From positions 1 to 64,000 of the forward strand of contig JBCBAP010000013.1 in assembly GCA_038532435.1 (NCBI GenBank): 64,000 bases of DNA, read 5' to 3'. Positions 16,503-25,686 of the stretch are shown here, one piece after another; position 1 is the stretch's first letter; every line of letters begins with the position of its first letter. The translations under genes and the position numbers were made by a program. Below the pieces are notes generated by a model. It saw nothing but the letters and a program-made list of their open reading frames with translations, ran no database searches and was not told the DNA's origin. Origin of the DNA: JBCBAP01 sp038532435. GTDB lineage: Bacteria; Pseudomonadota; Alphaproteobacteria; Rhodobacterales; Rhodobacteraceae.

Positions 16503-17801
16503 TCAGCGTGCCTCTATCTCTGCCCGGAGTGCTTCCTGCGCTGCCCGGTCGAGAGGCCAGGTCCACATCAGCGCAATCGCGATGGCCTTGAGCGCGATGG
16601 GCAGCGCCGCGTAAAGGACCGTGAGGGTCCAGAGCGCGCCGGGCGTGTTCGGTTCGACCGCAGAGAAGCCCACGACCTGCAACAGCACAAGCGCGAGCCC
16701 GCTCGTGAGCCCCACCGCCGCCTTGGTCGCGACGGACCAGAGCGCAAAGAACCCGCCCGTCCGCTGCTGCCCGCTGCGTTGCAGGTCAACATCCACGACA
16801 TCCGCCTGGATCGAGGTCGGCAGCGAAAGATCGGCGCCGAGCGCCGCGCCACTTGCCACCACGATAATCGCGTAGAGCAGCACATCCCCTGGGCCGAGGG
16901 GGAGCACACAGAGAAAGATCAGCGTCGAGTAGACCATCGCCCAGCACCAGACCCGATGCTTCGCAAACCGCCCCGACGCCCAGATCCAGAACGGCGCGGC
17001 TAGTGCTGCCGTGAGGAAGTAGACCGCGATCAGCGGCTCTCCCCACCCATCAGCCTCGAGCCGTACATTGACGTAGAAAAGGAACAGCGACGCGGGAAGC
17101 GCGTTCGCGGCCCCGTTGATGAAGTAGGCGGTCAGCAACCGGATGAAGAGCGGTTCCCGCCGGATTGCACCGAACAGGCTGCGCAGCTCAATGGGCTCAC
17201 GAGAGTAGTTCCTCGGCTCGGCCATGCCAGTTAGCGCCAGCAGAACCGCCGCAGGCAGCGCAATGGCAAGGAACAGCGCGAGATTGCCCATCCCGGCCCG
17301 ATCATCCGAGGCAAAGCCGAACAGAAGCGCAGCGACGATCGTGCCCATGAGCCCGATGCTTTCCCGCACGACCGTGATCCGGGACCGGTCCGCATAGTCC
17401 CCGGTCATCTCCGCCCCCCAGGCGAAGTAAGGCGTGAGGAACATGGTCCAGGAAAGCGTCAGCACGGTCAGCGACACGCTGAACCAAACAATCCCCGCCC
17501 CCTCCGGTGGGGAGAACAGGGCCCAGGCGGAGCCGATGATCACCGGCGTTGCCAGCGCAAGCCATGGTTTGCGCCGGCCGAACCGGGTCGGGAACCGGTC
17601 GCTGATCCAGCCCATCATCGGATCCGTGATCCCGTCGAGAAGCCGGATCGCGATCAGCACCGCACCCAGCGCGCCGAGGGATACGCCCACAGTCTCCGCA
17701 TAGAAGGGTGCGAGGAACACGTAGACCGGGAAGTAGAGCGAGGCCATCGGGAGGGCCGGCAGTGCGTAGGCCAACAACCCTCGCAGGGGCACGCGGCTCA
17801 C
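16503..17801 (-). CDS. GPH-family (MelB-like) major facilitator transporter
   Basis: 432 residues with about twelve hydrophobic helices. The glycoside-pentoside-hexuronide:cation symporter hallmark DGITDPMMGWISDR is at about residues 49-62, followed by FGRRKPW. Start is a GTG at 17801 overlapping the CFA-synthase stop (GTGA), so it is translationally coupled; the longer upstream frame overlaps that gene. A transporter of this type is also found in the Rhodobacter RpoE-dependent cluster, and its position after a fatty-acid-modifying enzyme suggests a lipid-related rather than sugar substrate, which is inference. Confidence 0.87.
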   Translation of the reverse strand: MSRVPLRGLLAYALPALPMASLYFPVYVFLAPFYAETVGVSLGALGAVLIAIRLLDGITDPMMGWISDRFPTRFGRRKPWLALATPVIIGSAWALFSPPEGAGIVWFSVSLTVLTLSWTMFLTPYFAWGAEMTGDYADRSRITVVRESIGLMGTIVAALLFGFASDDRAGMGNLALFLAIALPAAVLLALTGMAEPRNYSREPIELRSLFGAIRREPLFIRLLTAYFINGAANALPASLFLFYVNVRLEADGWGEPLIAVYFLTAALAAPFWIWASGRFAKHRVWCWAMVYSTLIFLCVLPLGPGDVLLYAIIVVASGAALGADLSLPTSIQADVVDVDLQRSGQQRTGGFFALWSVATKAAVGLTSGLALVLLQVVGFSAVEPNTPGALWTLTVLYAALPIALKAIAIALMWTWPLDRAAQEALRAEIEAR

Positions 17802-19066
17802 GGTCGGGAGACCGTCACCTGCGTGACATCGGTCACGCCTGTCTGGAACGACGCGGCACAGCTCGTCAGGTAAAAGTTCCACATGCGCTGGAACCGGTCG
17901 TCGAAGCCCATCTCCGCAATCCGCTCCCACTGCGCGTTGAACCGCTCGTGCCAGCGGCGCAGGGTCTCGGAGTAGCTGAGCCCGAATTCGAAGGTTCCGT
18001 CGAGCCTAAGGCCCGCATCCGCGATCTGGGTCCTGAGGACGCTGTCGCAGGGCAGCATGCCCCCCGGGAAGATGTATTTCTGTATGAAATCAACGCTCTT
18101 CCGATAGGTCGGGAAAAGCTCGTCGGGCATGGTGATGATCTGGAACACGCCCTTCGAACCGGGCTTCAACCGCTCCCGCACCGCGTTGAAGTAAGTGGGC
18201 CAGTAGCGCTCCCCCACCGCCTCGAACATCTCAATCGAGGCGATACCGTCATAGGTTCCGCGTTCGTCACGATAGTCCCGCATCTCGATGGAGACCCGGT
18301 CGCTGAGACCTGCGCGGGCGATACGTTCCCGTGCGTAGTCGTGCTGCTGCTGGCTGATCGTGAGGCCGGTAACATGCGCCCCGCGTTCCCGCGCGGCATA
18401 CTCCGCGAAACCGCCCCATCCGCACCCGATCTCGAGGATATGGTCGCCGGGCTGTACCCCGATCCGATCGCACATCGAGGCGTACTTCCGGGTCTGGGCC
18501 GTCTCCAGGCTCTCCTGCCAGTCGGTGAAGAGCGCGGAGGAATAGGTCATCGTATCGTCGAGCCAGAGGCCGTAGAAATCGTTTCCGAGGTCGTAGTGGT
18601 AGCTGATGTTGCGCTTGGCCTGCGATTTGGAGTTCGACTGAAGCCAAAAGCGCATCCGTTCGTACATCCGCACCAATGACATGCCGGGCATGCCGCGGAT
18701 CACCTCGACCGTGTTGGCCATCATCACGTCGAGGAGCGCCTGCAGATCCGGCGTGTCCCACCACCCGTCCATGTAGGCTTCGGGCACACCCAGATCGCCT
18801 TCCCGCACCGCACGGGCGAACACATCCGTGTTGCTGACATCGAGACGCCCGACGGGCCCCGGCTCGGGCCCCTCTGCGCGGAAGATCCGGCCATCGGGAA
18901 GGCAGATGTCGAGGCGTCCACGACGCAGTCTTTGGACCACGCGGAACGTGCTCTCGAAAAATCGCGGCAGGTTGTCTTGTCCCTTGGTGGTGGTCAGCAC
19001 CTGAGTGTCGATCACGCTCGTCTTTCCATCGTCCAGTTTGTCTGACAGTACCTCGTGAAATCCCAT
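17798..19066 (-). CDS. Cyclopropane-fatty-acyl-phospholipid synthase family methyltransferase
   Basis: 422 residues. SAM-binding motif LEIGCGWGGFAEYAA near residue 205, preceded by the CFA-synthase signature YHYDLGNDFYGLWLD and MTYSSALF, and later EMFEAVGERYWPTYF. The enzyme adds a methyl(ene) group to unsaturated chains of membrane phospholipids. The ATG at 19066 is used because residues before MGFHEVLSD look non-native. In Rhodobacter a relative under RpoE control acts in cyclopropane or methyl-furan fatty-acid formation, linked to singlet-oxygen protection. The gene follows DUF1365 by seven bases in the photolyase operon. Confidence 0.92.
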   Translation of the reverse strand: MGFHEVLSDKLDDGKTSVIDTQVLTTTKGQDNLPRFFESTFRVVQRLRRGRLDICLPDGRIFRAEGPEPGPVGRLDVSNTDVFARAVREGDLGVPEAYMDGWWDTPDLQALLDVMMANTVEVIRGMPGMSLVRMYERMRFWLQSNSKSQAKRNISYHYDLGNDFYGLWLDDTMTYSSALFTDWQESLETAQTRKYASMCDRIGVQPGDHILEIGCGWGGFAEYAARERGAHVTGLTISQQQHDYARERIARAGLSDRVSIEMRDYRDERGTYDGIASIEMFEAVGERYWPTYFNAVRERLKPGSKGVFQIITMPDELFPTYRKSVDFIQKYIFPGGMLPCDSVLRTQIADAGLRLDGTFEFGLSYSETLRRWHERFNAQWERIAEMGFDDRFQRMWNFYLTSCAASFQTGVTDVTQVTVSRP

Positions 19067-19073
19067 TTGAAAA

Positions 19074-19838
19074 TCAATTCCCCGTCGCTGGCTTCGGTTC
19101 TTCGGTGCCCAGGAACGGGACGCCCTTGAGAAAGAGGCGCAGCGCCTCCCAATGAATGCCCGCAATGACCTTGAGTGTCATGAGCGGGTGGCGGGCCATG
19201 GCGGTAGCCAGTGCGGCATCGCTGCCGGGCTGGCCCTGCGCGGTGTGGGTCGCGATCAACGTCTCCCCCTCCGGTCCTGCCTGCCGGATCCGCAGGCTCA
19301 GCCGCCTGTCCGGCGCGCGGACGGTGAAGCGATACCGCTGCGCCATGTCGATGAAGGGAGAGACCCAGAAGCCCTTGTCCTGCTCTTGCCGGATCGCACC
19401 GTCCGGGTCCGTTTCAGCGGCAAGGGCATAGACCTCCTGCCCACCGAAGGTGTTCTTCACCTCGTAGACCGTGGCACTGAGCTCCCCGTCGGCATCGTAA
19501 CAGAAGTAGACCGACAGCGGGTTGAACACGTAGCCGAGCATGCGCGGAAAGCAGAGCAGGCGAATATGATCCGGTGCCGGAAGCCCCCGCGCGGCCAGTT
19601 GTGCCTCCACCCACGGGCGAAGAGCACTGCCGTCCCGCGCGCCATGATCCCGGTTACGGAAGGACAGCAGCCAGAATCTTTCCCATTTCAGGATGCGGGA
19701 GGCGTGCATCGCCTCTTGCATCCGGTCGATGTCGAGCAGCACCGAGAACACGCGGTAGCGGAACCTGTGGGTGCGCGGCTGCAACCGCATGTGCATCACG
19801 TGCCCTTGATAGAGCCATATGGCCGGGTGATCGCGCAT
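19074..19838 (-). CDS. DUF1365 domain protein
   Basis: 254 residues with the DUF1365 pattern: YQGHVMHMRLQPRTHRFRYRVF at the N-terminus in overview, then LLCFPRMLGYVFNPLSVYFCYD and a late FTVRAPD segment. The family has no established biochemical activity, but it is consistently encoded between an FAD-dependent amine-oxidase-like protein and a CFA synthase, exactly as here, suggesting a shared role in fatty-acid modification. It is tightly packed: two bases after the oxidase stop and seven before the synthase start. Confidence 0.9.
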   Translation of the reverse strand: MRDHPAIWLYQGHVMHMRLQPRTHRFRYRVFSVLLDIDRMQEAMHASRILKWERFWLLSFRNRDHGARDGSALRPWVEAQLAARGLPAPDHIRLLCFPRMLGYVFNPLSVYFCYDADGELSATVYEVKNTFGGQEVYALAAETDPDGAIRQEQDKGFWVSPFIDMAQRYRFTVRAPDRRLSLRIRQAGPEGETLIATHTAQGQPGSDAALATAMARHPLMTLKVIAGIHWEALRLFLKGVPFLGTEEPKPATGN

Positions 19839-19840
19839 CC

Positions 19841-21157
19841 CTACTCCGCGGCCCGTGCGAGCGGTGTGGCGATCGGCGTACGCAGATCGCGCGCCCAGTC
19901 CGGCACCGTGCCCAGCGCCGCACAGACGCGAAGCGCCGCGGTCAAACCATCCTCATGGAAGCCGTACCCGAGCCATGCCCCCGCATACCACACGCCACCG
20001 CGGCCCTGGATCATGTCGATCTCTCCCTGAGCCTCAAACGCGCGCTGATCAAACATCGGGTGGGCGTAGCTGTAGGTCCCGTGGATCAGCGCCGGGTCGG
20101 GGAGACGACCGGGGTTGAGGGAGACGAAGAGCGGATAGTCCCGGTCGATCCCCTGCAGACGATTCATCCAGTACGTGATCGGCGCGGGTGCCGCCGCATC
20201 GACCGCACCGCCGCCGGAAAGGAAATTCCAGCTTGCCCAGATCTTCCTGCGCTGCGGCATCAGGCTCGGGTCCGAATGCAGCACCACATGGTTCTGGGAG
20301 GTGTTGAACGCCCCCAGGATCTCGCGCTCCTGCGCGTCCATATCCGTGAGAAGCCCGCGCGCCTGCGGCCCGTGTGTCGCGATGATCACCTGGTCGAAGG
20401 TCTGCTTTGACCCGTCGCTGAAGGTCAGGGTCGGTTGCCCGCCGGTGCGGGATATCTCCTCGACCCCGATGCCGCAAATGGCGCGCGGCCCGAGCTTGCG
20501 CAGCAGGCGCGTCACATACTCCCGGCTCCCGCCATCGACCGTCCGCCACTTCTTTTGCGGGTTCATCCCGTTGGTCAGCTCATGGTTGCGGAAGAAATGG
20601 ATAAGGTTCGCCGCCGGAAACCGCAGGATATCCCCCGTAGGTGTCGACCAGATCGCTCCGGCGAAAGGCAGGAGGAAGCATTCGCGGAACCAGCGTGAAA
20701 ACTTTCGCTCGTCGAGGAACTGCTGCAGCGACATCCCCTCCACCGCGCCGGAGGCGAGTGCGACGGGTGCTTCCTTGTTCCAGCGCAGGATCTCCCGCAT
20801 GCCGTTGACGTAGAACGGGTTCAGCAGGTTGCGCCGCTGGGCGAAGAGCTGGTCGTAGTTGTCGCAGCCATACTCCATCCGGCCGCCCTTCACCGACATG
20901 GCAAATGACATGTCCGACGCCTTCACCGGCACGTCGAGATGGTCGAAAAGGCTGACAAGGTTGGGATAATTGTCGTCGTTGTAGACGATGAAGCCGGTGT
21001 CGACTGGGATGTCCCGCCCCTTCACCGTCGCGGTCACCGTGTGCGCGTGGCCCCCGAACCGGTTGTCCCGCTCCAGCAGCGTGACATCGTGATGATCGGA
21101 GAGGGCAAGCGCCGCCCCCATTCCGGATATGCCGGAGCCGATGACTGCGATTTTCAT
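19841..21157 (-). CDS. FAD/NAD(P)-binding amine-oxidase-like flavoprotein
   Basis: 438 residues. The N-terminal dinucleotide-binding motif IAVIGSGISGMGAALALS is at residues 3-20, followed by LLERDNRFGGHAHTV (typical of NAD(P)-binding Rossmann FAD oxidases/desaturase-like enzymes) and DTGFIVYND. The C-terminus has the second FAD-contact region near GVWYAGAWLGYGFHEDG. Start at 21157 because upstream codons lack homology-like features. In this gene order the protein is thought to act with the CFA synthase in lipid modification (desaturase or oxidase step in furan fatty-acid formation in Rhodobacter is a possible counterpart). Confidence 0.9.
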   Translation of the reverse strand: MKIAVIGSGISGMGAALALSDHHDVTLLERDNRFGGHAHTVTATVKGRDIPVDTGFIVYNDDNYPNLVSLFDHLDVPVKASDMSFAMSVKGGRMEYGCDNYDQLFAQRRNLLNPFYVNGMREILRWNKEAPVALASGAVEGMSLQQFLDERKFSRWFRECFLLPFAGAIWSTPTGDILRFPAANLIHFFRNHELTNGMNPQKKWRTVDGGSREYVTRLLRKLGPRAICGIGVEEISRTGGQPTLTFSDGSKQTFDQVIIATHGPQARGLLTDMDAQEREILGAFNTSQNHVVLHSDPSLMPQRRKIWASWNFLSGGGAVDAAAPAPITYWMNRLQGIDRDYPLFVSLNPGRLPDPALIHGTYSYAHPMFDQRAFEAQGEIDMIQGRGGVWYAGAWLGYGFHEDGLTAALRVCAALGTVPDWARDLRTPIATPLARAAE

Positions 21158-21188
21158 GGAAGGTCCTTCGTTTGATGCGCGGTCCCTG

Positions 21189-22604
21189 TCAGGCCGCGTC
21201 ACGGTGTTGGGCATAGGCGGCGAGCGCACGCTCCCGCCCGGCCTTCAGATCGATGATGCGCTCGGGATAGGGATCCGTTGCGCTCAGCCCCCAGCTCTCG
21301 GGGATTGCCTGGAAATACGAGTTTGCCTCCGGAGAAGTTTCACCAATACCAACACCCGCAACCCAACGATGGCGATAGGCTCCGCGCGGATCGAACTTCT
21401 CCGCCTGTGTTGCGGGGTTGAAGACGCGGAAATAGGGCGCCGCGTCCGGTCCCGATCCGGCGGCCCACTGCCATCCCATCGCGTTGGAGGCCGGGTCCCA
21501 GTCGATCAGGCACTCCGCAAACCAGTCCATCCCCACTTTCCAATGGGTCATCAGATGTTTGGTGAGGTAGGAGGCGACGAGCATACGCACCCGGTTGTGC
21601 ATAGTTCCTGTCACGTACATCTGGCGCATGCCCGCATCGACCATGGGCTCACCGGTCATGCCCCGCTTCCACAACTCCGCAGGCTCTCCGCCTTCCTCCC
21701 AGGGGAAGTCTTCCCACTCCGGGCGCCAGCTCTTCTGGGTCAGATGCGGCGTGTGATGGATGAGGTGCCAGGCAAAGTCCCGCCAGACCAGCTCCTTGAT
21801 GAACGTCTCCGCCCCCGCAGCGCCTTCGACCATCGCACGATGCCCCGCGTGCCAGACCGTTCGCGCGCTGATCTCGCCATATGTGAGGTTCTCCGAGAGG
21901 CCCGATGTGCCGGGCCGGTCGGTCCGGTCCCGCGCGCTGGCGTAGTCAGCCACCGCGGTTTCAAGAAAGGTCCCCAGCCGATTCCGCGCCGCAGTCTCGC
22001 CCACGACGGCGTAACGGGCGACGATGTCTGCGCCGCGCCGCATGTCCCGGCCCATGCCCAGTTCGGCGAGGCTTTCCGGCCAGTGTTCCGGTGCGGGCAT
22101 CTGCGACGGTGCGGGGAGCGGGGCGTCAAGCTCGGCCCCCGCCACGCACTTCCAATAAGGCGTGTAGACCTTGTAGAACCCACCGGTCTTTGACGTGACG
22201 GTCCATGGCTCAAAAAGGACATGACCGGGGTGGGAGACGGCGGCGATGCCCGCCCCCTTGAGCGTTGATTTGACCAACTCGTCCCGCGCCTTCGACACGG
22301 GATCGTAGAGGCGGGTCCAACGAACCGTCTTGGCCCCCGTCTCCGCGATCAGGGCCTGCAGAACCTCGAGCGCCTCTCCCCGCCGGAGGATCAGGCGGGA
22401 TCCGATCCGCTCAAGATCCGCGGCGAGCGACAGTACCGACCGCTCCAGCCGCCAGCGGGGTGCAGCCCCAATCGCTTCGGTCTCCGGGTCCAGAATGAAG
22501 ACGGGGATGACCGGGCCACCATCCGCGCACGCCGCCTGCAGCGCCGGATGATCCGCGAGGCGCAGATCGCGGCGCAGCCAGAGCAGGGTCGGAGGATTGG
22601 CCAT
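21189..22604 (-). CDS. phrB: Deoxyribodipyrimidine photolyase (class I CPD type)
   Basis: 471 residues. N-terminal antenna domain begins LLWLRRDLRLADHPAL; the C-terminal FAD domain contains GMRQMYVTGTMHNRVRM and the ASNAMGWQWAAGSGPDAAPYFR-type region (DNA-photolyase signatures). The enzyme repairs UV pyrimidine dimers using blue light with FADH and an antenna cofactor. It is the first gene of a six-gene leftward operon and is preceded by a TGATCC-N16-CGTATA promoter, so it is probably induced by singlet oxygen through sigma-E, as the photolyase of Rhodobacter is. Confidence 0.93.
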   Translation of the reverse strand: MANPPTLLWLRRDLRLADHPALQAACADGGPVIPVFILDPETEAIGAAPRWRLERSVLSLAADLERIGSRLILRRGEALEVLQALIAETGAKTVRWTRLYDPVSKARDELVKSTLKGAGIAAVSHPGHVLFEPWTVTSKTGGFYKVYTPYWKCVAGAELDAPLPAPSQMPAPEHWPESLAELGMGRDMRRGADIVARYAVVGETAARNRLGTFLETAVADYASARDRTDRPGTSGLSENLTYGEISARTVWHAGHRAMVEGAAGAETFIKELVWRDFAWHLIHHTPHLTQKSWRPEWEDFPWEEGGEPAELWKRGMTGEPMVDAGMRQMYVTGTMHNRVRMLVASYLTKHLMTHWKVGMDWFAECLIDWDPASNAMGWQWAAGSGPDAAPYFRVFNPATQAEKFDPRGAYRHRWVAGVGIGETSPEANSYFQAIPESWGLSATDPYPERIIDLKAGRERALAAYAQHRDAA

Positions 22605-22640
22605 CGGCGGAAGCTCACCGTCTTAGAAACAGTTAAGAGC

Positions 22641-22668
22641 TATACGCCCCGTCCCATCAGGTGGATCA
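22641..22668 (-). promoter_or_regulatory. Sigma-E (ECF11-type) promoter upstream of photolyase operon
   Basis: On the minus strand TGATCC (22668-22663), a 16-base spacer and CGTATA (22646-22641) lie 37 bases before the photolyase start. Same elements and same spacing as the chrR promoter at 13955-13982. This supports joint control of the two gene arms by one ECF sigma factor. Confidence 0.8.
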
Positions 22669-22698
22669 CACTCGGCGTGAAATGGACTTTGGTTTCAG

Positions 22699-23925
22699 TC
22701 AGATGACCTGATCGAGGGCGGCGGTGAGCTGGTCGATCTCCGCCTGCGTCGTGTAGTGAGTGAAGCTCAGGCGAAGCACCCCGTGATCCGGGGGTATCCC
22801 GAGCGCCTCAAGCAGGCGAACGGCGTAGAAATCGCCTCCCCCCGCCATGATGCCGAGGGGTGCAAGCGCGGCGGCGGCGTCCTCCCCGCGCATGTCAAGG
22901 GAAAGCGCAACGGTGGGTGCGCGCAGCTTCGCATCGGTCGGTCCGACGACTCGCATACGCGGATGGCTGTTCGCATAGTCAAGAAGCGGTCCAAGCAGCG
23001 CGATCTCATGGTCTCGCATCAGATCGTGCACGACCCGCCCCCGGGTTGCCGCATCGGCGGCGGTGTTGAAATGATGCGCATAGACCGCGTCAACATAGTC
23101 GGCCATCCCCGCGCTTGCGGCGACCTGCGCATGATCCGGGCCCGCGGGTGTGAACCGTTTCGTCGCCGTCTCCGCATTGAAATAGTGTCCCTGGTTCGGG
23201 AGCATGGAGGCGAGCGGCTGCCGCACCACGAGGATGCCCTGGTGGGGCCCGTAGGTCTTGTAGCTGGAGAACATGTAGATGTCGGCACCGAGCCCGCCGA
23301 TATCCGGCAGGCCATGGGGCGCGTAGCTCACGCCATCGACGCAGACAACCGCCCCCGCCTTCTGCGCAATCGCCGTCCAGTCGGCGACCGGATTGATCTC
23401 CGCCACGATGTTGGAACAGTGGGGGAAGCACACGAGCCGCACCCGACCATCGAGAAGGGCCTCGAGCGCGCTGGTGTGGAGCCGCCCCGTTTCCGGATCA
23501 ACCCGCCACTCGCGCACGTCGATCCCCTCGTCAGCCAGCCGGCGCCAGGCCCCGCTGTTGGCCTCGTGGTCCTGATTGGTCACGATGATCGCGTCACCCG
23601 GCGCCATCATCTGGCGAAATGCCTGGGCGAGGACATAGGCGTTCTGCGTCGTGGAGGGGCCGAACGAGAGCTCGTCCTCGGCGATATTGAGAAGGGCTGC
23701 AAGGCGCGACTGCGCCTCATCCATCTCTGCCCCGCCCAGGCGGGAGGCCTGATAGGGCGCGTAGGGCTGCACTTTGCGTGCCCTGTAGAAGCGGGACAGC
23801 CGGTCGATCACCTGGCGGCAGGTGTACGACCCGCCCGCATTCTCAAAGAATGCCTGCCCGACAAGGTCAGGTTCGGAGAAGGCCGGGAACTGGTCCCGCA
23901 CCCAGTCGACGTCCAGTGTCACCAT
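22699..23925 (-). CDS. Cysteine desulfurase-like (class V aminotransferase) protein
   Basis: 408 residues from MVTLDVDWVRDQFPAF. Class V fold-type I features: FENAGGSYTCRQVID, STTQNAYVLAQAF, DQDHEANSGAW-like histidine region, VCVDGVSYAPHG and the Schiff-base Lys in MFSSYKTYGPH. It resembles the VC1184-type subfamily of desulfurase-like proteins, not IscS or SufS; the usual active-site loop Cys of desulfurases is not obvious. An AGGGGG ribosome-binding site lies about eight bases before the chosen ATG at 23925; a longer 426-residue start exists. It follows acuI by 72 bases and may share its operon. Confidence 0.8.
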   Translation of the reverse strand: MVTLDVDWVRDQFPAFSEPDLVGQAFFENAGGSYTCRQVIDRLSRFYRARKVQPYAPYQASRLGGAEMDEAQSRLAALLNIAEDELSFGPSTTQNAYVLAQAFRQMMAPGDAIIVTNQDHEANSGAWRRLADEGIDVREWRVDPETGRLHTSALEALLDGRVRLVCFPHCSNIVAEINPVADWTAIAQKAGAVVCVDGVSYAPHGLPDIGGLGADIYMFSSYKTYGPHQGILVVRQPLASMLPNQGHYFNAETATKRFTPAGPDHAQVAASAGMADYVDAVYAHHFNTAADAATRGRVVHDLMRDHEIALLGPLLDYANSHPRMRVVGPTDAKLRAPTVALSLDMRGEDAAAALAPLGIMAGGGDFYAVRLLEALGIPPDHGVLRLSFTHYTTQAEIDQLTAALDQVI

Positions 23926-23997
23926 GTCCCGTCCCCCTGCGACCGCCGCACACGCGGCCGCCGCAAGGGTGACAGACATGCGCGCTGGGTCAAGCGC

Positions 23998-24990
23998 TCA
24001 CGCGTTCACGTCAACGACAACGCGTCCCTTGACCTGCCCTTTGAGGATCGCGCTGCCCAGTCCCGGCAGATCGCCGAGCGTTGCGGGATGCACCATCTCC
24101 TCAAGCTTTGCCATTGGCAGATCCGCCGCGATCCGCTGCCACGCGCGCAGGCGGTTTTCGTAGGGCTGCATCACGCTGTCGATGCCAAGCAGGTTCACGC
24201 CGCGCAGGAGGAAGGGGATCACTGTGGCCGGAAGTCCCGCTCCACCGGCGAGGCCGACGGCGGCGACAGAGCCCCCATACTTCATCTGACCAAGCACTCG
24301 GGCGAGCATCGCACCGCCCACCGCATCGACACAGCCAGACCATGTCTCCCCCTCGAGCGGGCGCTTGGTGGTTTCGTTGATCTCCTCCCGCGGGACGATC
24401 TGGGTGGCCCCAAGGCTCGTGAGGTAGTCAGCCGTCTCGGGACGGCCCGTGACCCCGGCAACCTCATAGCCGCGGTTGGCAAGGATCGCGGTCGCGACCG
24501 ACCCGACACCGCCCGCCGCTCCGGTCACCAGAACCGGCCCCGCCCCGGGCGCGAGACCGTGATCCTCCAGCGCCATCACCGCGAGCATCGCGGTAAAGCC
24601 AGCCGTGCCGACTGCCATCGCCTGACGCGTCGTCAGGCCATCCGGCAGCGGCACCAGGTGGTCCGCCTTGACCCGCGCCTTCTGGGAGTAGCCGCCCCAG
24701 CGGTTCTCACCCACGCGCCAGCCCGTGAGGACGACCTTGTCGCCCGGCGCATAGCGGTCATCCTCGGAACTCTCCACAGTGCCCGCAAGGTCAATCCCCG
24801 GCACGTGCGGATAGTTGCGGACGAGCCCGCCGCCGGGCCCGATGCAAAGGCCATCCTTGTAGTTCACGGTCGAGTAGTCGACTGCGACGACGACCTCGCC
24901 CTCCGGCAACTGATCCAGCGTCACCTGATCGACGGCGGCGGCAGTCTTGCCTTCGTCGTCCTTCGTGACGACCAACGCATTGAAACTCAT
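23998..24990 (-). CDS. acuI: AcuI-type acrylyl-CoA reductase (YhdH/YhfP family)
   Basis: 330 residues of the medium-chain reductase family without catalytic zinc. Motifs: the N-terminal STVNYKDGL segment, PGIDLAGTVE, the NADPH-binding GAAGGVGSVATAIL near residue 155 and GIDSVMQPYENR. AcuI reduces acryloyl-CoA to propionyl-CoA in DMSP and 3-hydroxypropionate metabolism and detoxifies acrylate. In Rhodobacter it is coupled to acuR and dddL; neither is here. Instead DUF1326 and DUF2182 genes lie upstream and a FadR-type regulator is divergent. Confidence 0.87.
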   Translation of the reverse strand: MSFNALVVTKDDEGKTAAAVDQVTLDQLPEGEVVVAVDYSTVNYKDGLCIGPGGGLVRNYPHVPGIDLAGTVESSEDDRYAPGDKVVLTGWRVGENRWGGYSQKARVKADHLVPLPDGLTTRQAMAVGTAGFTAMLAVMALEDHGLAPGAGPVLVTGAAGGVGSVATAILANRGYEVAGVTGRPETADYLTSLGATQIVPREEINETTKRPLEGETWSGCVDAVGGAMLARVLGQMKYGGSVAAVGLAGGAGLPATVIPFLLRGVNLLGIDSVMQPYENRLRAWQRIAADLPMAKLEEMVHPATLGDLPGLGSAILKGQVKGRVVVDVNA

Positions 24991-25010
24991 GGTAATCTCC
25001 TGCTAGCGGA

Positions 25011-25673
25011 TCAGTTGGGGCCGTGCCAGTCGATCTGGCAGATCTCGGCGGAGCGTCCGTCGAAATCCCACACCCGGCCGCGGTCTCGGACCCGACCCTT
25101 GTCCGCCTGGGCGACGGTGATGTCGGGGCCCATCCAATATTCGGTGTTGGACACGACCACTTCCGCGTCGCTGTCCTTGCCGCCGATGGGGGTGATCGCG
25201 CCCTGGATCTTCTTGCCCACGGTCAGGTGCCGGGTCTTGCCCTCGGTCGTATACTCAACGGGCATCCGCTCGGCCCCGAGGAACTCACCCACGAGCATCC
25301 GGAAAAGGCCGGTCGTGCCGCGGGCCTTGCCGGAGAAGATCGCCTCGAGCCCCTCATATGCCGCCTCGCTCGCACGCTCATCGAAGTAGGCGGCAGCTTT
25401 CCAGTTCCCGCGGCCCATGTTGCCCGGAATGTCCATCATCATCGCAATGTTGAGGCCGCTCAGGCTCTCGTCACCATAGTGCCCCTCGTCGATGCGGACG
25501 CCGAGCCAGGCCTGGCAGTAGCCCTCCGTCGGCGGGTGCTTGCCCAGGCTGACAACGCAGGGGCAAAAGACGGTGCAGTTGCAGTTGAGGATCAGCTCTC
25601 CCTTGATCGCCCAATCCACAGTGCCGCCCTTAGGGCTGCCGCTCTTGGACGGCTTGGTGAGTGTTTCGCTCAT
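25011..25673 (-). CDS. DUF1326 domain protein
   Basis: 220 residues. The family hallmark is an N-terminal Cys cluster: LILNCNCTVFCPCVVSLG around residues 28-45, with the GYCQAW segment following, likely metal binding. The rest is a predicted beta-rich body (AMMMDIPGNMGRGNWKAAAYF). No signal peptide is visible, so a cytoplasmic location is likely. The following upstream gene encodes a DUF2182 membrane protein; these two families are often neighbours, suggesting a metal-related unit. Biochemical function unknown. Confidence 0.88.
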   Translation of the reverse strand: MSETLTKPSKSGSPKGGTVDWAIKGELILNCNCTVFCPCVVSLGKHPPTEGYCQAWLGVRIDEGHYGDESLSGLNIAMMMDIPGNMGRGNWKAAAYFDERASEAAYEGLEAIFSGKARGTTGLFRMLVGEFLGAERMPVEYTTEGKTRHLTVGKKIQGAITPIGGKDSDAEVVVSNTEYWMGPDITVAQADKGRVRDRGRVWDFDGRSAEICQIDWHGPN

Positions 25674-25686
25674 AAGTATCCTCCCT

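Noticed and set aside
22756..25389. Very long rightward open frame antisense to the desulfurase-like and acuI genes
   Set aside because: It is Arg/His/Gly-rich shadow composition typical of GC-rich DNA, overlaps three well-supported leftward genes and has no recognisable domain.
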